64,000 nucleotides of DNA from Roseateles_C aquae. Its GTDB lineage: Bacteria > Pseudomonadota > Gammaproteobacteria > Burkholderiales > Burkholderiaceae_C. The DNA lies in assembly GCF_032337115.1 (NCBI RefSeq), contig NZ_JAVXZY010000011.1:1-64000 (forward strand). The letters are read 5' to 3'. The notes beneath the pieces were generated by a model. That model was not told where the DNA came from. It made no database searches and worked only from the letters and a program-made list of their open reading frames with translations. Below are positions 21,583-29,508 of this stretch, one piece after another; the stretch's first letter is position 1; every line of letters begins with the position of its first letter. A program made the position numbers and the translations under genes.

Positions 21583-22737
21583 TTAGGGTTGGTAGAGCCA
21601 GGTGGCCTTGTCGATCTTGACCATCACCCGCGCCCGCTGATCCAGGCCCAGGTGGTCGTTGGCCGACATATTGAACACGCCATGGGCGCCCGGCTGCTCC
21701 TTGACCGCTTCCAGCGCATCGCGCAGCGCGGCGCGGAAGGCCGGCGTGCCGGGCTGGGCCTTTTTCAGTGCCGCCGGCACCGCCGATTGCAGCAGCAGGC
21801 CGACGTCCCAGGCATGGCCGCCAAAGGTGCTGGCCGAGCCCTTGCCATAGGCGCCTTCGTACTTGGCCACATACTCGAGCGCGCTCTTCTTGACCGGGTG
21901 ATCGGCGGGCAGCTGGCTGGCCACCAGCACCGGGCCGGCGGGCAGGAAGGTGCCTTCGACATCCTTGCCGCCGACGCGCAGGAAATCGTTGTTGGCCACG
22001 CCATGGGTCTGATAGTACTTGCCGGCGTAGCCGCGTTCCTTCAGCGTCTTTTGCGGCAGCACGGCCGGCGTGCCGCTGCCGGCCACCAGCACGGCGTCGG
22101 GCTTGGCCGCCAGCAGCTTGAGCGCCTGGCCGGTCACCGAGGTGTCGGTGCGGTTGTAGCGTTCGTTGGCCACGATCGACAGGCCCTTGGTCGAGGCGAC
22201 CTTGTTGAACTCGTTGTACCAGCCCTCGCCGTAAGCGTCGGCAAAGCCGATGAAGCCGACCGTCTTGACGCCCTGGCTGGCCATATGGGTGGCAATGGCC
22301 AGCGCCATCATGATGTCGTTCTGCGGGGTTTTGAAGACCCAGCGCTTCTTGGCGTCAACCGGCTCGACGATGCGCGACGATGCAGCCAGCGAGATCATCG
22401 GCGTCTGCGCCTCGGCCACCGCGTCGATCATCGCCAGCGAGTTCGGCGTGACGGTGGAGCCGACGACGACATCGACCTTGTGCTCGGTGATCAGCTTGCG
22501 GGTGTTGGACACGGCGGTGGTCGTGTCCGAGGCATCGTCGAGGATGATGTAGTTGACCTTCTGGCCGCCCAGCGTGGTGGGCAGCAGCGCGATGGTGTTC
22601 TTTTCCGGAATGCCCAGCGAGGCGGCCGGGCCGGTGGTCGACAGCGTCACGCCGATGTTGACGTCGGCCCAGGCGGCTTGGCACAGCGCCGCGCCGGCGG
22701 CCAGCACCAGCAGGGATTTCTTCAGGCTTGCTTTCAC
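21583..22737 (-). CDS. LivK-type ABC transporter substrate-binding protein in the paa cluster
   Basis: A 384-residue periplasmic binding protein of the branched-chain amino acid type (Leu/Ile/Val-binding, receptor ligand region). The N-terminus MKASLKKSLLVLAAGAALCQAAWA is a Sec signal peptide, followed by DVNIGVTLSTTGPAASLGIP, the family's ligand-loop start. Its position between paaR and paaZ suggests it binds phenylacetate or a related aromatic acid. No permease or ATPase gene is nearby, so it must share one encoded elsewhere. It is separated from paaR by 109 bp and probably responds to the same regulator. Confidence 0.85.
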   Translation of the reverse strand: MKASLKKSLLVLAAGAALCQAAWADVNIGVTLSTTGPAASLGIPEKNTIALLPTTLGGQKVNYIILDDASDTTTAVSNTRKLITEHKVDVVVGSTVTPNSLAMIDAVAEAQTPMISLAASSRIVEPVDAKKRWVFKTPQNDIMMALAIATHMASQGVKTVGFIGFADAYGEGWYNEFNKVASTKGLSIVANERYNRTDTSVTGQALKLLAAKPDAVLVAGSGTPAVLPQKTLKERGYAGKYYQTHGVANNDFLRVGGKDVEGTFLPAGPVLVASQLPADHPVKKSALEYVAKYEGAYGKGSASTFGGHAWDVGLLLQSAVPAALKKAQPGTPAFRAALRDALEAVKEQPGAHGVFNMSANDHLGLDQRARVMVKIDKATWLYQP

Positions 22738-22846
22738 GTTGTCTCCTTGTCGATGTTCAATCGTTCGAATCGGGGTGAAAAGAGGTCGGGCAAGATGTCA
22801 GTCAAGTGGCCGATCCTTGGCCCTGCCAGCCAGCGATGAGGCTTCA

Positions 22847-23464
22847 TCAGGCTTGCAGCGGGCTGACAGCGCCCAGGCCGCCAAAGAATAGATCAGCCAC
22901 CATCGGCGCGACCGACTCATAGCTCAGTTCGCCATCGGGTTTCAGCCAGGTGAAGGTCCAGTTGATCATGCCGAACAGCAGCATCGTCAGCGGCTTGTGC
23001 AGCTTGGCCGCCTGCAGCTCGGGCCGCACCGCCGCCACCGCCTCGGCAAAGGCGCCGACGACGCCGCGCTCGATCGCCAGCAGCCGTGCCTGGTCGTCGG
23101 CATTGAGGAATTTCACGTCCTCGGTCAGCACCCGGTGTTCGTTCTGCGCCTGGCCATAGGCCTGCATAAAGCCGGCAATCAAGGCACGCAGATGGGCCTC
23201 GGCGTTCAGGCCCTGGGCCGCGGTCTCGCTGCGCACCTCGTCCACCAGCGCGGCCAGCGCCTCGACGTGGGTTTCGCAGATCTGCATCAGCAGCTCGTGC
23301 TTGTCGCGCACATAGTGGTAGAGCGTGGGCTTGCTCACCTCGCAGGCCTCGGCCACCTGATTCATCGAGGTGCCGGCATAGCCCTGCGCCGCGAACAAGC
23401 GCGCCGCCTGCACGAGGATCTGCTCGCGCGTTGCATCAAATCCGGGGGCTCTGCCTCTGGCCAT
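22847..23464 (-). CDS. paaR: TetR-family regulator, probable PaaR
   Basis: A 205-residue regulator. The N-terminal helix-turn-helix is clear (TREQILVQAARLFAAQGYAG then VAEACEVSKPTLYHYVRDK). The C-terminal ligand domain includes LLFGMINWTFTWLKPDGE, typical of the TetR_C group found with paa genes. In Burkholderia and Aromatoleum the TetR-type PaaR represses the phenylacetate cluster until phenylacetyl-CoA binds; I infer the same here from context. ATG 23464 starts MARGRAPGFDATREQ; a hairpin repeat lies just upstream, between this gene and paaE. The likely operator is the palindrome at 30394-30407. Confidence 0.85.
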   Translation of the reverse strand: MARGRAPGFDATREQILVQAARLFAAQGYAGTSMNQVAEACEVSKPTLYHYVRDKHELLMQICETHVEALAALVDEVRSETAAQGLNAEAHLRALIAGFMQAYGQAQNEHRVLTEDVKFLNADDQARLLAIERGVVGAFAEAVAAVRPELQAAKLHKPLTMLLFGMINWTFTWLKPDGELSYESVAPMVADLFFGGLGAVSPLQA

Positions 23465-23487
23465 GTCTTTGAAAACCTTGAAGATTA

Positions 23488-23564
23488 ACCACAGAGCCAC
23501 GGAGACACAGAGGAAAGCAAAGAAACCTCTATGAATTTTCTCTGTGACTCTGTGTCTCTGTGGT
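23488..23564. repeat. Hairpin copy of the ACCACAGAG extragenic repeat
   Basis: The left arm (23488-23515, ACCACAGAGCCACGGAGACA...) is complemented by the right arm (23538-23564, ending GTCTCTGTGGT) across a ~22-base loop. It fills most of the gap between paaE and paaR and would form a long hairpin in paa mRNA. Confidence 0.75.
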
Positions 23565-23577
23565 CGGTTCCGTCTGT

Positions 23578-24657
23578 TCAGCGTTCGTCAAACGAGATGA
23601 CGACACGCGGTGTCAGCGCATGCGCCTGGCAGCTGAGGATGAAGCCGGCGGCGACCTCGTGCTTTTCCAGCGCGAAGTTCTTGTCCATGCGCACCTGGCC
23701 TTCGATCAGCTTGCAGCGGCAGGTCGAGCAGACGCCGCTCTTGCAGCTGAAGGGCACTTCCAGGCCGGCGCGGGCCGCGGCGTCGAGCAGGCTGGGGTCG
23801 TTCTTGCTGAAATCGAACTCGCGCGCCAGGCCGTCGCGGATCAGCACGATGCGGGCATTGTCGGCATCCTCGGGGCGGGCCTCGTGCGGCGCCGGCTTGC
23901 CCTGCTGCATCTCCGGCGTGCCGAAGCGTTCGATGTGGATGCGTTCCTGCGCCACGCCGGCGGCCAGCAGCGCGGCCTCGGCCTCGTCATTGACCTGATA
24001 GGGGCCGCAGATGAAGGCCTCGGAGATGCCGGCCGGATCAATCAGCGCGCCCAGGTACTCGGCGATCTTGTCGCGGTTGAGCATGCCGGCCATCAAGGGC
24101 GAATCGACATGCTCGTCGCTGAACACATGGTGCAGCGAGACGCGGGTCAGGTAGCGGTTCTTCAGATCCTCGATCTCTTCCTTGAACATCGTCGAGGCCT
24201 GGCGGCGGTTGCCGTAGATCAGCGTGAAGCGGCTGCCCGGCTCGCGCGCCAGCACCGTCTTCATGATGGACAGGATGGGCGTGATGCCCGAGCCGCCGGC
24301 GATGCCGAGGTAGTGGCGCTCGGCCTGGGCATCGACCGGCACGAAGAAACGGCCCTGCGGCGGGAAGACCTGGATCACATCGCCGGCCTTCAGCTCGCTA
24401 TTGACCCAATTGGAGAACCTGCCGCCCAGCACCTTGCGCACACCGACGCGCAACTCGCCGTCGTCGACGCCGGCGCAGATCGAGTAGGAGCGGCGCAGGT
24501 CTTCGCCATTCACATCGGCACGCAGGGTCAGGTATTGCCCCTGGGTGAACTTGAACAGCTCGCGCTGCTCGGCCGGCACGTCAAAGCTGACGATCACGGC
24601 TTCTTCGGTGTCCGGCCGGACTTCGCGGACACGCAGGGGATGGAAGTTGAGGCTCAT
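23578..24657 (-). CDS. paaE: PaaE, phenylacetyl-CoA epoxidase reductase subunit
   Basis: A 359-residue NAD(P)H-dependent reductase that feeds electrons to the PaaABC epoxidase. Domains in order: FAD-binding barrel with RRSYSICAG (~residues 55-65), nucleotide-binding domain with GIAGGSGITPILSIMK and IYGNRR, and a C-terminal plant-type [2Fe-2S] ferredoxin with CKSGVCSTCRCK plus a fourth Cys in FILSCQAHAL. Full length for the family. The ATG at 24657 follows the paaD stop by three bases, so the two are one transcription unit. Last gene of the paaABCDE block. Confidence 0.95.
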   Translation of the reverse strand: MSLNFHPLRVREVRPDTEEAVIVSFDVPAEQRELFKFTQGQYLTLRADVNGEDLRRSYSICAGVDDGELRVGVRKVLGGRFSNWVNSELKAGDVIQVFPPQGRFFVPVDAQAERHYLGIAGGSGITPILSIMKTVLAREPGSRFTLIYGNRRQASTMFKEEIEDLKNRYLTRVSLHHVFSDEHVDSPLMAGMLNRDKIAEYLGALIDPAGISEAFICGPYQVNDEAEAALLAAGVAQERIHIERFGTPEMQQGKPAPHEARPEDADNARIVLIRDGLAREFDFSKNDPSLLDAAARAGLEVPFSCKSGVCSTCRCKLIEGQVRMDKNFALEKHEVAAGFILSCQAHALTPRVVISFDER

Positions 24658-24660
24658 GAT

Positions 24661-25182
24661 TCAGATGGGCTTGAAGTATTCGAAAGGTTCGCGGCAAGAG
24701 AGGCAGCGATACAAGGCTTTGCAGGCCGTTGACCCGAAGGCAGACAACTTCTCCGTCTGCTCCGAGCCGCAACGTGGACAGGCCAGTTTGCTCAGCGCAT
24801 TGCGATGCACCAGGCGAATGGGCTGGCCGTGCGCCGGGCCCGCAGGCCCAGGCGGCGCAATGCCATAGGCCTTCAGCTTGGCCTTGCCCGCCTCGCTGAT
24901 CCAGTCGGTCGTCCAGGCCGGCGCGCGTTGCATCGTGATGGTGATCTCGCCGAAACGGGCCAGCGCCTCGCGGACGTTGTCCTGAATCAGCTCGGTGGCA
25001 GGGCAGCCCGAGTAGGTGGGCGTCAGCACCACCTCCAGCCCGTTCGCTGTCTCCTTCAGATCGCGCACGATGCCCAGCTCGTCCAGCGATATCACCGGCA
25101 CCTCGGGGTCGGGGATCTGGCGCAGCACCTCCCAGGCCGCCGAGAGGCGACCACAGGTGTTGGCGACCGGCAAATCGCTCAT
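24661..25182 (-). CDS. paaD: PaaD, Fe-S assembly factor for the phenylacetyl-CoA epoxidase
   Basis: A 173-residue protein with an N-terminal MIP18/DUF59 domain (WEVLRQIPDPEVPVISLDEL, YSGCPATELI) and a C-terminal zinc-ribbon-like segment with CPRCGSEQTEKLSAFGSTAC followed by CLSCREPFEYFKP. PaaD is needed to mature the epoxidase complex. ATG 25182 (MSDLPVANTCGR) lies four bases after the paaC stop; the frame upstream of it overlaps paaC and is not used. Four Cys typical of the family are present. Confidence 0.93.
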   Translation of the reverse strand: MSDLPVANTCGRLSAAWEVLRQIPDPEVPVISLDELGIVRDLKETANGLEVVLTPTYSGCPATELIQDNVREALARFGEITITMQRAPAWTTDWISEAGKAKLKAYGIAPPGPAGPAHGQPIRLVHRNALSKLACPRCGSEQTEKLSAFGSTACKALYRCLSCREPFEYFKPI

Positions 25183-25186
25183 GCCC

Positions 25187-25963
25187 TCACCACACCCCGT
25201 TCGGGTAGCTACGCTGGAGATATTGCATCTCGGCCAACATATGACCCATATGCTCGCTGTGGATGCCCACGCGGCCGGCCGGCACATAGGCGCTGGCCTT
25301 GGGCTGGGCCAGGCCGGCTTCGCCGAGGATTTCGTCCATCGCGGCCTGCCAGTCGGCCTTCAGCTCGCTCCAGGCCGGGCCCAGCTTGCTCTGCACCGCG
25401 GCGGCGTCAACGGCATCGTCGGCGAACAGCTCGTTGAAGTAGGGCCACAGCGTCGCCAGCGCGGCTTCCATGCGCGCCCTGGACTCCTCGGTGCCATCGC
25501 CCAGGCGCAGCACCCAGTCGGCTGCATGTTGCTGGTGGTACTGGGCTTCCTTGACGGCCTTGCCGGCAATCGCAGCCACTTCGGCATCGCTGGACGACTG
25601 CAACCGTTGCCACAGGCCCAGCAGCCAGCTGGCCACGGCGAAGTTGCGCAGCGTGGTGAAGGCAAAGTCACCACGCGGCAGTTCCATCAACACCGGGTTG
25701 AAGTACTGGCGCTCGTCGCGCAGAAAGGCCAATTGGTCTTCGTCATGGCCCTGGCCATCGAGCTGGCCGGCACGGGTCAGGAGGCCACGCGCCTGGCCGA
25801 CCAGATCCAGCGCCATATTGGTCAGCGCCAGGTCTTCTTCCAGGATGGGCCCGTGGCCGCACCACTCGCCCAGCCGCTGGCTGAGGATCAGGCAGCTGTC
25901 GGCAATGCGCAGCAGGTAGCGGACGTCGGCCTTGTCGCCGACCTTGATTGATTGTTGGCTCAT
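25187..25963 (-). CDS. paaC: PaaC, phenylacetyl-CoA epoxidase structural subunit
   Basis: A 258-residue ferritin-like helical protein that forms a heterodimer with PaaA but lacks a metal site. Recognisable stretches are YLLRIADSCLILSQRLGEWCGHGPILEEDLAL, LAFLRDERQYFNPVLMELPRGDFA and the C-terminal RVGIHSEHMGHMLAEMQYLQR. ATG 25963 (MSQQSIKV) was chosen because GGGAGAAAG lies at a suitable distance upstream; MGERLM at 25978 would use that as coding. It is separated from paaB by a ~115-bp gap holding a palindromic extragenic repeat. Confidence 0.94.
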   Translation of the reverse strand: MSQQSIKVGDKADVRYLLRIADSCLILSQRLGEWCGHGPILEEDLALTNMALDLVGQARGLLTRAGQLDGQGHDEDQLAFLRDERQYFNPVLMELPRGDFAFTTLRNFAVASWLLGLWQRLQSSSDAEVAAIAGKAVKEAQYHQQHAADWVLRLGDGTEESRARMEAALATLWPYFNELFADDAVDAAAVQSKLGPAWSELKADWQAAMDEILGEAGLAQPKASAYVPAGRVGIHSEHMGHMLAEMQYLQRSYPNGVW

Positions 25964-26007
25964 CAGTCTTTCTCCCACCGCACCCCACCGGTATTCCCCA
26001 GCGGAGC

Positions 26008-26078
26008 CCGGAGATCCGGCTTTGCCGGGCTCTCGGGCTCGCCCCCTTGAGGGGGCGCGCGCAGCGCGTAGGGGGTGG
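26008..26078. repeat. Palindromic GC-rich extragenic repeat between paaB and paaC
   Basis: It contains GAGCCCGG...CCGGGCTC-type pairing around 26010-26036 and a perfect CGCCCCCTTGAGGGGGCG hairpin (26040-26057), followed by CGCGCAGCGCG. Its GGGG-stem core resembles the elements at 29438-29480 and 38656-38736. In mRNA it would sit between paaB and paaC and may set their relative expression. Confidence 0.65.
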
Positions 26079-26384
26079 TCACATATGGTTCACGGACTCT
26101 GGCAGCTCGTAAAACGTGGGGTGGCGGTACACCTTGTCTTCCATCGGGTCGAAGTACATGCCCTTCTCGCCCGGGTCCGAAGCGACGATCTGGCTGGACA
26201 GCACCACCCAGATGCTCACGCCTTCCTGGCGGCGGGTGTAGACCTCACGGGCCAGTTGCACGGCCATCTTGGCGTCGGCGGCATGCAGGCTGCCGCAATG
26301 CTTGTGGTCCAGACCGGCCTTGCTGCGTACGAAGACTTCCCACAGCGGCCATTCGTTCTTGGGGGCTTGCTTGACGTCGCTCAT
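26079..26384 (-). CDS. paaB: PaaB, phenylacetyl-CoA epoxidase subunit
   Basis: A 101-residue subunit that links PaaAC heterodimers in the epoxidase complex. Family pattern: WPLWEVFVRSKAGLDHKHCG, DAKMAVQLAREVYTRRQEG and the C-terminal YRHPTFYELPESVNHM. ATG 26384 (MSDVKQAPKNEWP) gives the usual length of ~95-100 residues; the upstream frame runs into repeat DNA. It lies 111 bp after paaA, a gap filled by a hairpin repeat. Confidence 0.95.
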   Translation of the reverse strand: MSDVKQAPKNEWPLWEVFVRSKAGLDHKHCGSLHAADAKMAVQLAREVYTRRQEGVSIWVVLSSQIVASDPGEKGMYFDPMEDKVYRHPTFYELPESVNHM

Positions 26385-26406
26385 ATAGATCCTTGCAAAG
26401 GGTTCA

Positions 26407-26482
26407 GTGGCAAACACACAGCCAGGGAGTTACTGAGAAGGCAATGCTTGGCATTTCTCTGTGTCTCCGTGGCTCTGTGGTT
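26407..26482. repeat. Degenerate hairpin copy of the ACCACAGAG repeat
   Basis: The right arm (26454-26482, TTTCTCTGTGTCTCCGTGGC...) is well preserved. The left arm (about 26407-26440, with ACACAGCCAGGGAG and CTGAGAA) has diverged. It occupies the paaA-paaB gap. Confidence 0.6.
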
Positions 26483-26495
26483 GGTTCGTGGTTGT

Positions 26496-27497
26496 TCAAG
26501 CGGCTTGTGCTCGGGTGGCTTGCTTCTTGGCATGGGCCAGCGCGGCTTCGCGCACCCAGGCGCCGTCGTCCCAGGCCTTGACGCGGGCGGCCAGGCGTTC
26601 GCGGTTGCAGGGGCCGTCGCCGCCGACGACGCGCCAGAACTCGGCCCAGTCGATGCGGCCGAACTGGTAGTGCTCGGTCTCGGCGTTCCACTTCAGATCG
26701 GGGTCGGGCACGGTCACACCCAGCACCTCGGCCTGCGGGATCGTCGCGTCGACGAACTTCTGGCGCAGATCGTCGTTGGAGATGCGCTTGATGCCCCAGC
26801 GCATCGACTGCTCGGAGTTCGGTGAGTCCTTGTCCTCAGGGCCGAACATCATCAGCGAGGGCCACCACCAGCGGTTGACGGCGTCCTGCACCATGGCCTT
26901 CTGCTCGGCCGTGCCCGTTTGCATCATCACCAAGAGGCTTTCGTAGCCCTGGCGCTGATGGAAGCTTTCCTCGCGGCAGATGCGGATCATCGCCCGCGCA
27001 TAGGGCGCATAGGAGCAGCGGCACAGCGGCACCTGGTTCATGATGGCCGCGCCATCGACCAGCCAGCCGATCACGCCGATATCGGCCCAGGTGAGCGTCG
27101 GGTAGTTGAAGATCGAGCTGTACTTGGCCTTGCCTGTGTGCAGCGCGTCCAGCATCTGGTCGCGGCTGGTGCCCAGGGTCTCGGCGGCCGAGTACAGATA
27201 GAGGCCGTGGCCGCCTTCATCCTGCACCTTGGCCAGCAGAATCGCCTTGCGCTTGAGCGTGGGCGCACGCGTGATCCAGTTGCCCTCGGGCAGCATGCCG
27301 ACGATCTCGGAATGCGCATGCTGGCTGATCTGGCGCACCAGGGTCTTGCGGTAGTGATCCGGCATCCAGTCCTTGGCTTCGATGAAGTCGCCCGCATCGA
27401 TGCGCGCCTCGAAGGCATCGGTGCGCTGCTTGTCCTCGGCGCTCTGGACCTTGGCCGCCGTGTCCTGCGGACCGACGCTCATGGCTTGGGTGTACAT
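26496..27497 (-). CDS. paaA: PaaA, phenylacetyl-CoA 1,2-epoxidase catalytic subunit
   Basis: A 333-residue di-iron ferritin-like monooxygenase that epoxidises the aromatic ring of phenylacetyl-CoA. The metal-ligand helices are visible: HAHSEIVGMLPEGNW, KVQDEGGHGLYLY and RICREESFHQRQGYE, including the EExxH-type ligands. The C-terminus has DLKWNAETEHYQFGRIDWAEF. ATG 27497 follows a good AGGAGA ribosome site. It is the first gene of paaABCDE and lies 145 bp downstream of paaK, with a hairpin repeat in between. Confidence 0.96.
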   Translation of the reverse strand: MYTQAMSVGPQDTAAKVQSAEDKQRTDAFEARIDAGDFIEAKDWMPDHYRKTLVRQISQHAHSEIVGMLPEGNWITRAPTLKRKAILLAKVQDEGGHGLYLYSAAETLGTSRDQMLDALHTGKAKYSSIFNYPTLTWADIGVIGWLVDGAAIMNQVPLCRCSYAPYARAMIRICREESFHQRQGYESLLVMMQTGTAEQKAMVQDAVNRWWWPSLMMFGPEDKDSPNSEQSMRWGIKRISNDDLRQKFVDATIPQAEVLGVTVPDPDLKWNAETEHYQFGRIDWAEFWRVVGGDGPCNRERLAARVKAWDDGAWVREAALAHAKKQATRAQAA

Positions 27498-27534
27498 AAA
27501 AAGATCTCCTGCTGCTTACTCAGCCAACAAACCG

Positions 27535-27618
27535 ACCACAGAGACACGGAGGCACAGAGAATTTCAGTCCTCTTTGGCCGCCGGCTTGCATTGCTCTGTG
27601 TCTCCGTGTCTCTGTGGT
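27535..27618. repeat. Hairpin copy of the ACCACAGAG repeat between paaK and paaA
   Basis: The left arm 27535-27561 (ACCACAGAGACACGGAGGCA...) and the right arm 27591-27618 (GCTCTGTGTCTCCGTGTCTC...) are nearly perfect complements with a ~29-base loop. It is the best-preserved copy of the family in the window. Confidence 0.75.
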
Positions 27619-27642
27619 GTATTTCTTACCGCCCAACAGCCG

Positions 27643-28953
27643 TCATTTCGGCCTTTGGTCGATAACCCGGCGGGCCTTGCCCACCAAGGTGCGTTCAATC
27701 GAATCCGGCGGGCCGACCACCACCTTGGTGGACACGCCGATCAGCGTCTTGATGCGGTGCTGCAGCGATTTACTGATCTCGGCCGGATTGGCGCTGTTGA
27801 CGGCCTGCGGCTGCAACTCGCAGCGCACTTCCACCGCGTCCAGCGGGCCTTCGCGGGTGACGACGATCTGGTACTGGCCGGACAGCTGAGCCTCCTGCAG
27901 CACCAGCTCCTCCACCTGGGTGGGGAACATGTTCACGCCGCGGATGATCAGCATGTCGTCCGAGCGGCCGACGATCTTGCCCATGCGGCGCATGCTGCGG
28001 GAAGTGGGCGGCAAGAGGCGCGTCAGGTCGCGGGTGCGGTAGCGGATGATGGGCAGTGCTTCCTTGGAGAGCGAGGTGAACACCAGCTCGCCCTCCTCGC
28101 CATCGGGCACCACCTCGCCGGTCTCGGGGTTGATGATCTCGGGATAGAAATGGTCTTCCCAGATCACCGGGCCGTCCTTGGACTCGATGCATTCGCTGGC
28201 AACACCTGGCCCCATCACTTCGGAGAGGCCGTAGATGTCGACCGCATCGATGCCGGCCTTGCTCTCGATCTCGCGCCGCATCGCCTCGGTCCAGGGCTCG
28301 GCGCCGAAGATGCCGACCTTCAAGGAACTCTCGCGGGCGTCCAGGCCCTGGCGCGCGAACTCCTCGATGATTACCTGCATATAGCTGGGCGTGACCATGA
28401 TGGCGTCGGGCTTGAAATCCTGGATCAGCTGGACCTGCTTCTCGGTCTGGCCGCCCGACATCGGGATCACCGTGCAGCCGAGCTTCTCGGCGCCGTAATG
28501 CGCGCCCAGGCCGCCGGTGAACAGACCGTAGCCGTAGGCGACATGAACGATATGCCCCGGGCGCACGCCGGCGGCACGCAGCGAGCGGGCCACCAGGCCG
28601 GCCCAGGTGTCGATGTCCTGCAGCGTGTAGCCCACCACCGTCGGCTTGCCCGTCGTGCCCGAGGAGGCATGGATGCGCGCCACCCGCTCGCGCGGCACGG
28701 CGAACATGCCGAAGGGGTAGTTGTCGCGCAGGTCCTTCTTGGTGGTGAAGGGGAACTTGGCCAGATCGGCAAGCGTCTTCAGCTCGCTGGGGTGAACGCC
28801 CTTGGCATCAAAGGCGGCCTTGTAATGCGGCACCTTGTCGTAGGCGTGCTGCAGCGTCCATTGCAGGCGTTGCAGCTGCAGGGCCTGCAGCTCGTCGCGG
28901 CTGGCGGTCTCGATCGCCTCCAGCTCAGCCGGCGCGGGGTTCTTCACGATCAT
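27643..28953 (-). CDS. paaK: PaaK, phenylacetate-CoA ligase
   Basis: A 436-residue adenylate-forming ligase that activates phenylacetate to phenylacetyl-CoA using ATP, the first step of the pathway. Motifs: phosphate loop SSGTTGKPTVVGYT, YGLSEVMGPG, the Asp of IIRYRTRDLTRL, and SDDMLIIRGVNMFPTQVEE. Length matches the family (~435). ATG 28953 (MIVKNPAPAELE) lies five bases after the paaI stop; upstream GTG codons would overlap that gene. Confidence 0.95.
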   Translation of the reverse strand: MIVKNPAPAELEAIETASRDELQALQLQRLQWTLQHAYDKVPHYKAAFDAKGVHPSELKTLADLAKFPFTTKKDLRDNYPFGMFAVPRERVARIHASSGTTGKPTVVGYTLQDIDTWAGLVARSLRAAGVRPGHIVHVAYGYGLFTGGLGAHYGAEKLGCTVIPMSGGQTEKQVQLIQDFKPDAIMVTPSYMQVIIEEFARQGLDARESSLKVGIFGAEPWTEAMRREIESKAGIDAVDIYGLSEVMGPGVASECIESKDGPVIWEDHFYPEIINPETGEVVPDGEEGELVFTSLSKEALPIIRYRTRDLTRLLPPTSRSMRRMGKIVGRSDDMLIIRGVNMFPTQVEELVLQEAQLSGQYQIVVTREGPLDAVEVRCELQPQAVNSANPAEISKSLQHRIKTLIGVSTKVVVGPPDSIERTLVGKARRVIDQRPK

Positions 28954-28958
28954 TCGTC

Positions 28959-29405
28959 TCACTCCTCGTTCGCCTGCAAGCCCGGCACCACGGGCTTGCC
29001 CTTGATGCGGTAGGACTTGCCGCGAAACACCGCCACCAGCTCATCACGCTGGTTGCGCACGTTCACGTCGTAGACACCGGTCCGACCGGCGAGCGAAACC
29101 TCGTGGGCGACGGCGGTCAGCACGTCGCCAAGCCGCGCCGGCGCCACGATGTCTATCGTGATGCCGGAGGCCACCGTCAACTCGTTGTACGCGTTGCAGG
29201 CGAAGGCAAAGGCCGAATCGGCCAGGGTGGTAATCAGGCCGCCATGGCAGATGGCGAAACCGTTGAGCATGTCCTGGCGCACCGGCATCCGCAGCGTCGA
29301 GCTGCCCGGGCCAACGGCCAGGATCTCCATGCCCAGGCCCTTGGACGCATGGTCCTCGCGGAACATCGCATCGCGAACGGCTTCAGCCAGTTGCTGGGGA
29401 TTCAT
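28959..29405 (-). CDS. paaI: PaaI, hydroxyphenylacetyl-CoA thioesterase
   Basis: A 148-residue hotdog-fold thioesterase. The catalytic Asp lies in ICHGGLITTLADSAFAFACN, as in characterised PaaI proteins where HGG and the following Asp act in catalysis. PaaI releases CoA from stalled ring-hydroxylated intermediates. ATG 29405 (MNPQQLAEAVRDAMF) gives the normal length. The open frame upstream runs through an extragenic palindromic repeat and is unlikely to be translated. It is almost contiguous with paaK. Confidence 0.93.
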   Translation of the reverse strand: MNPQQLAEAVRDAMFREDHASKGLGMEILAVGPGSSTLRMPVRQDMLNGFAICHGGLITTLADSAFAFACNAYNELTVASGITIDIVAPARLGDVLTAVAHEVSLAGRTGVYDVNVRNQRDELVAVFRGKSYRIKGKPVVPGLQANEE

Positions 29406-29437
29406 GTGAGCCCCTCGTCCGATGCGTACATCGTCCG

Positions 29438-29480
29438 GTCCCCCGAGGGGACGCGGGCCGACTTGGGGCGGCCCGGCGTT
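29438..29480. repeat. GC-rich extragenic repeat between paaG and paaI
   Basis: It starts with the hairpin CCCCCGAGGGG, then GGCCGACTTGGGGCGGCCC. The same order of motifs (CCCCCGAGGGGG, CCGGCTTGGGACGGCCC) occurs, reverse-complemented, inside fdsB at 38656-38736. Confidence 0.65.
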
Positions 29481-29508
29481 CGGCCCGCTGCGCGCTTCGT
29501 AGCCATGC

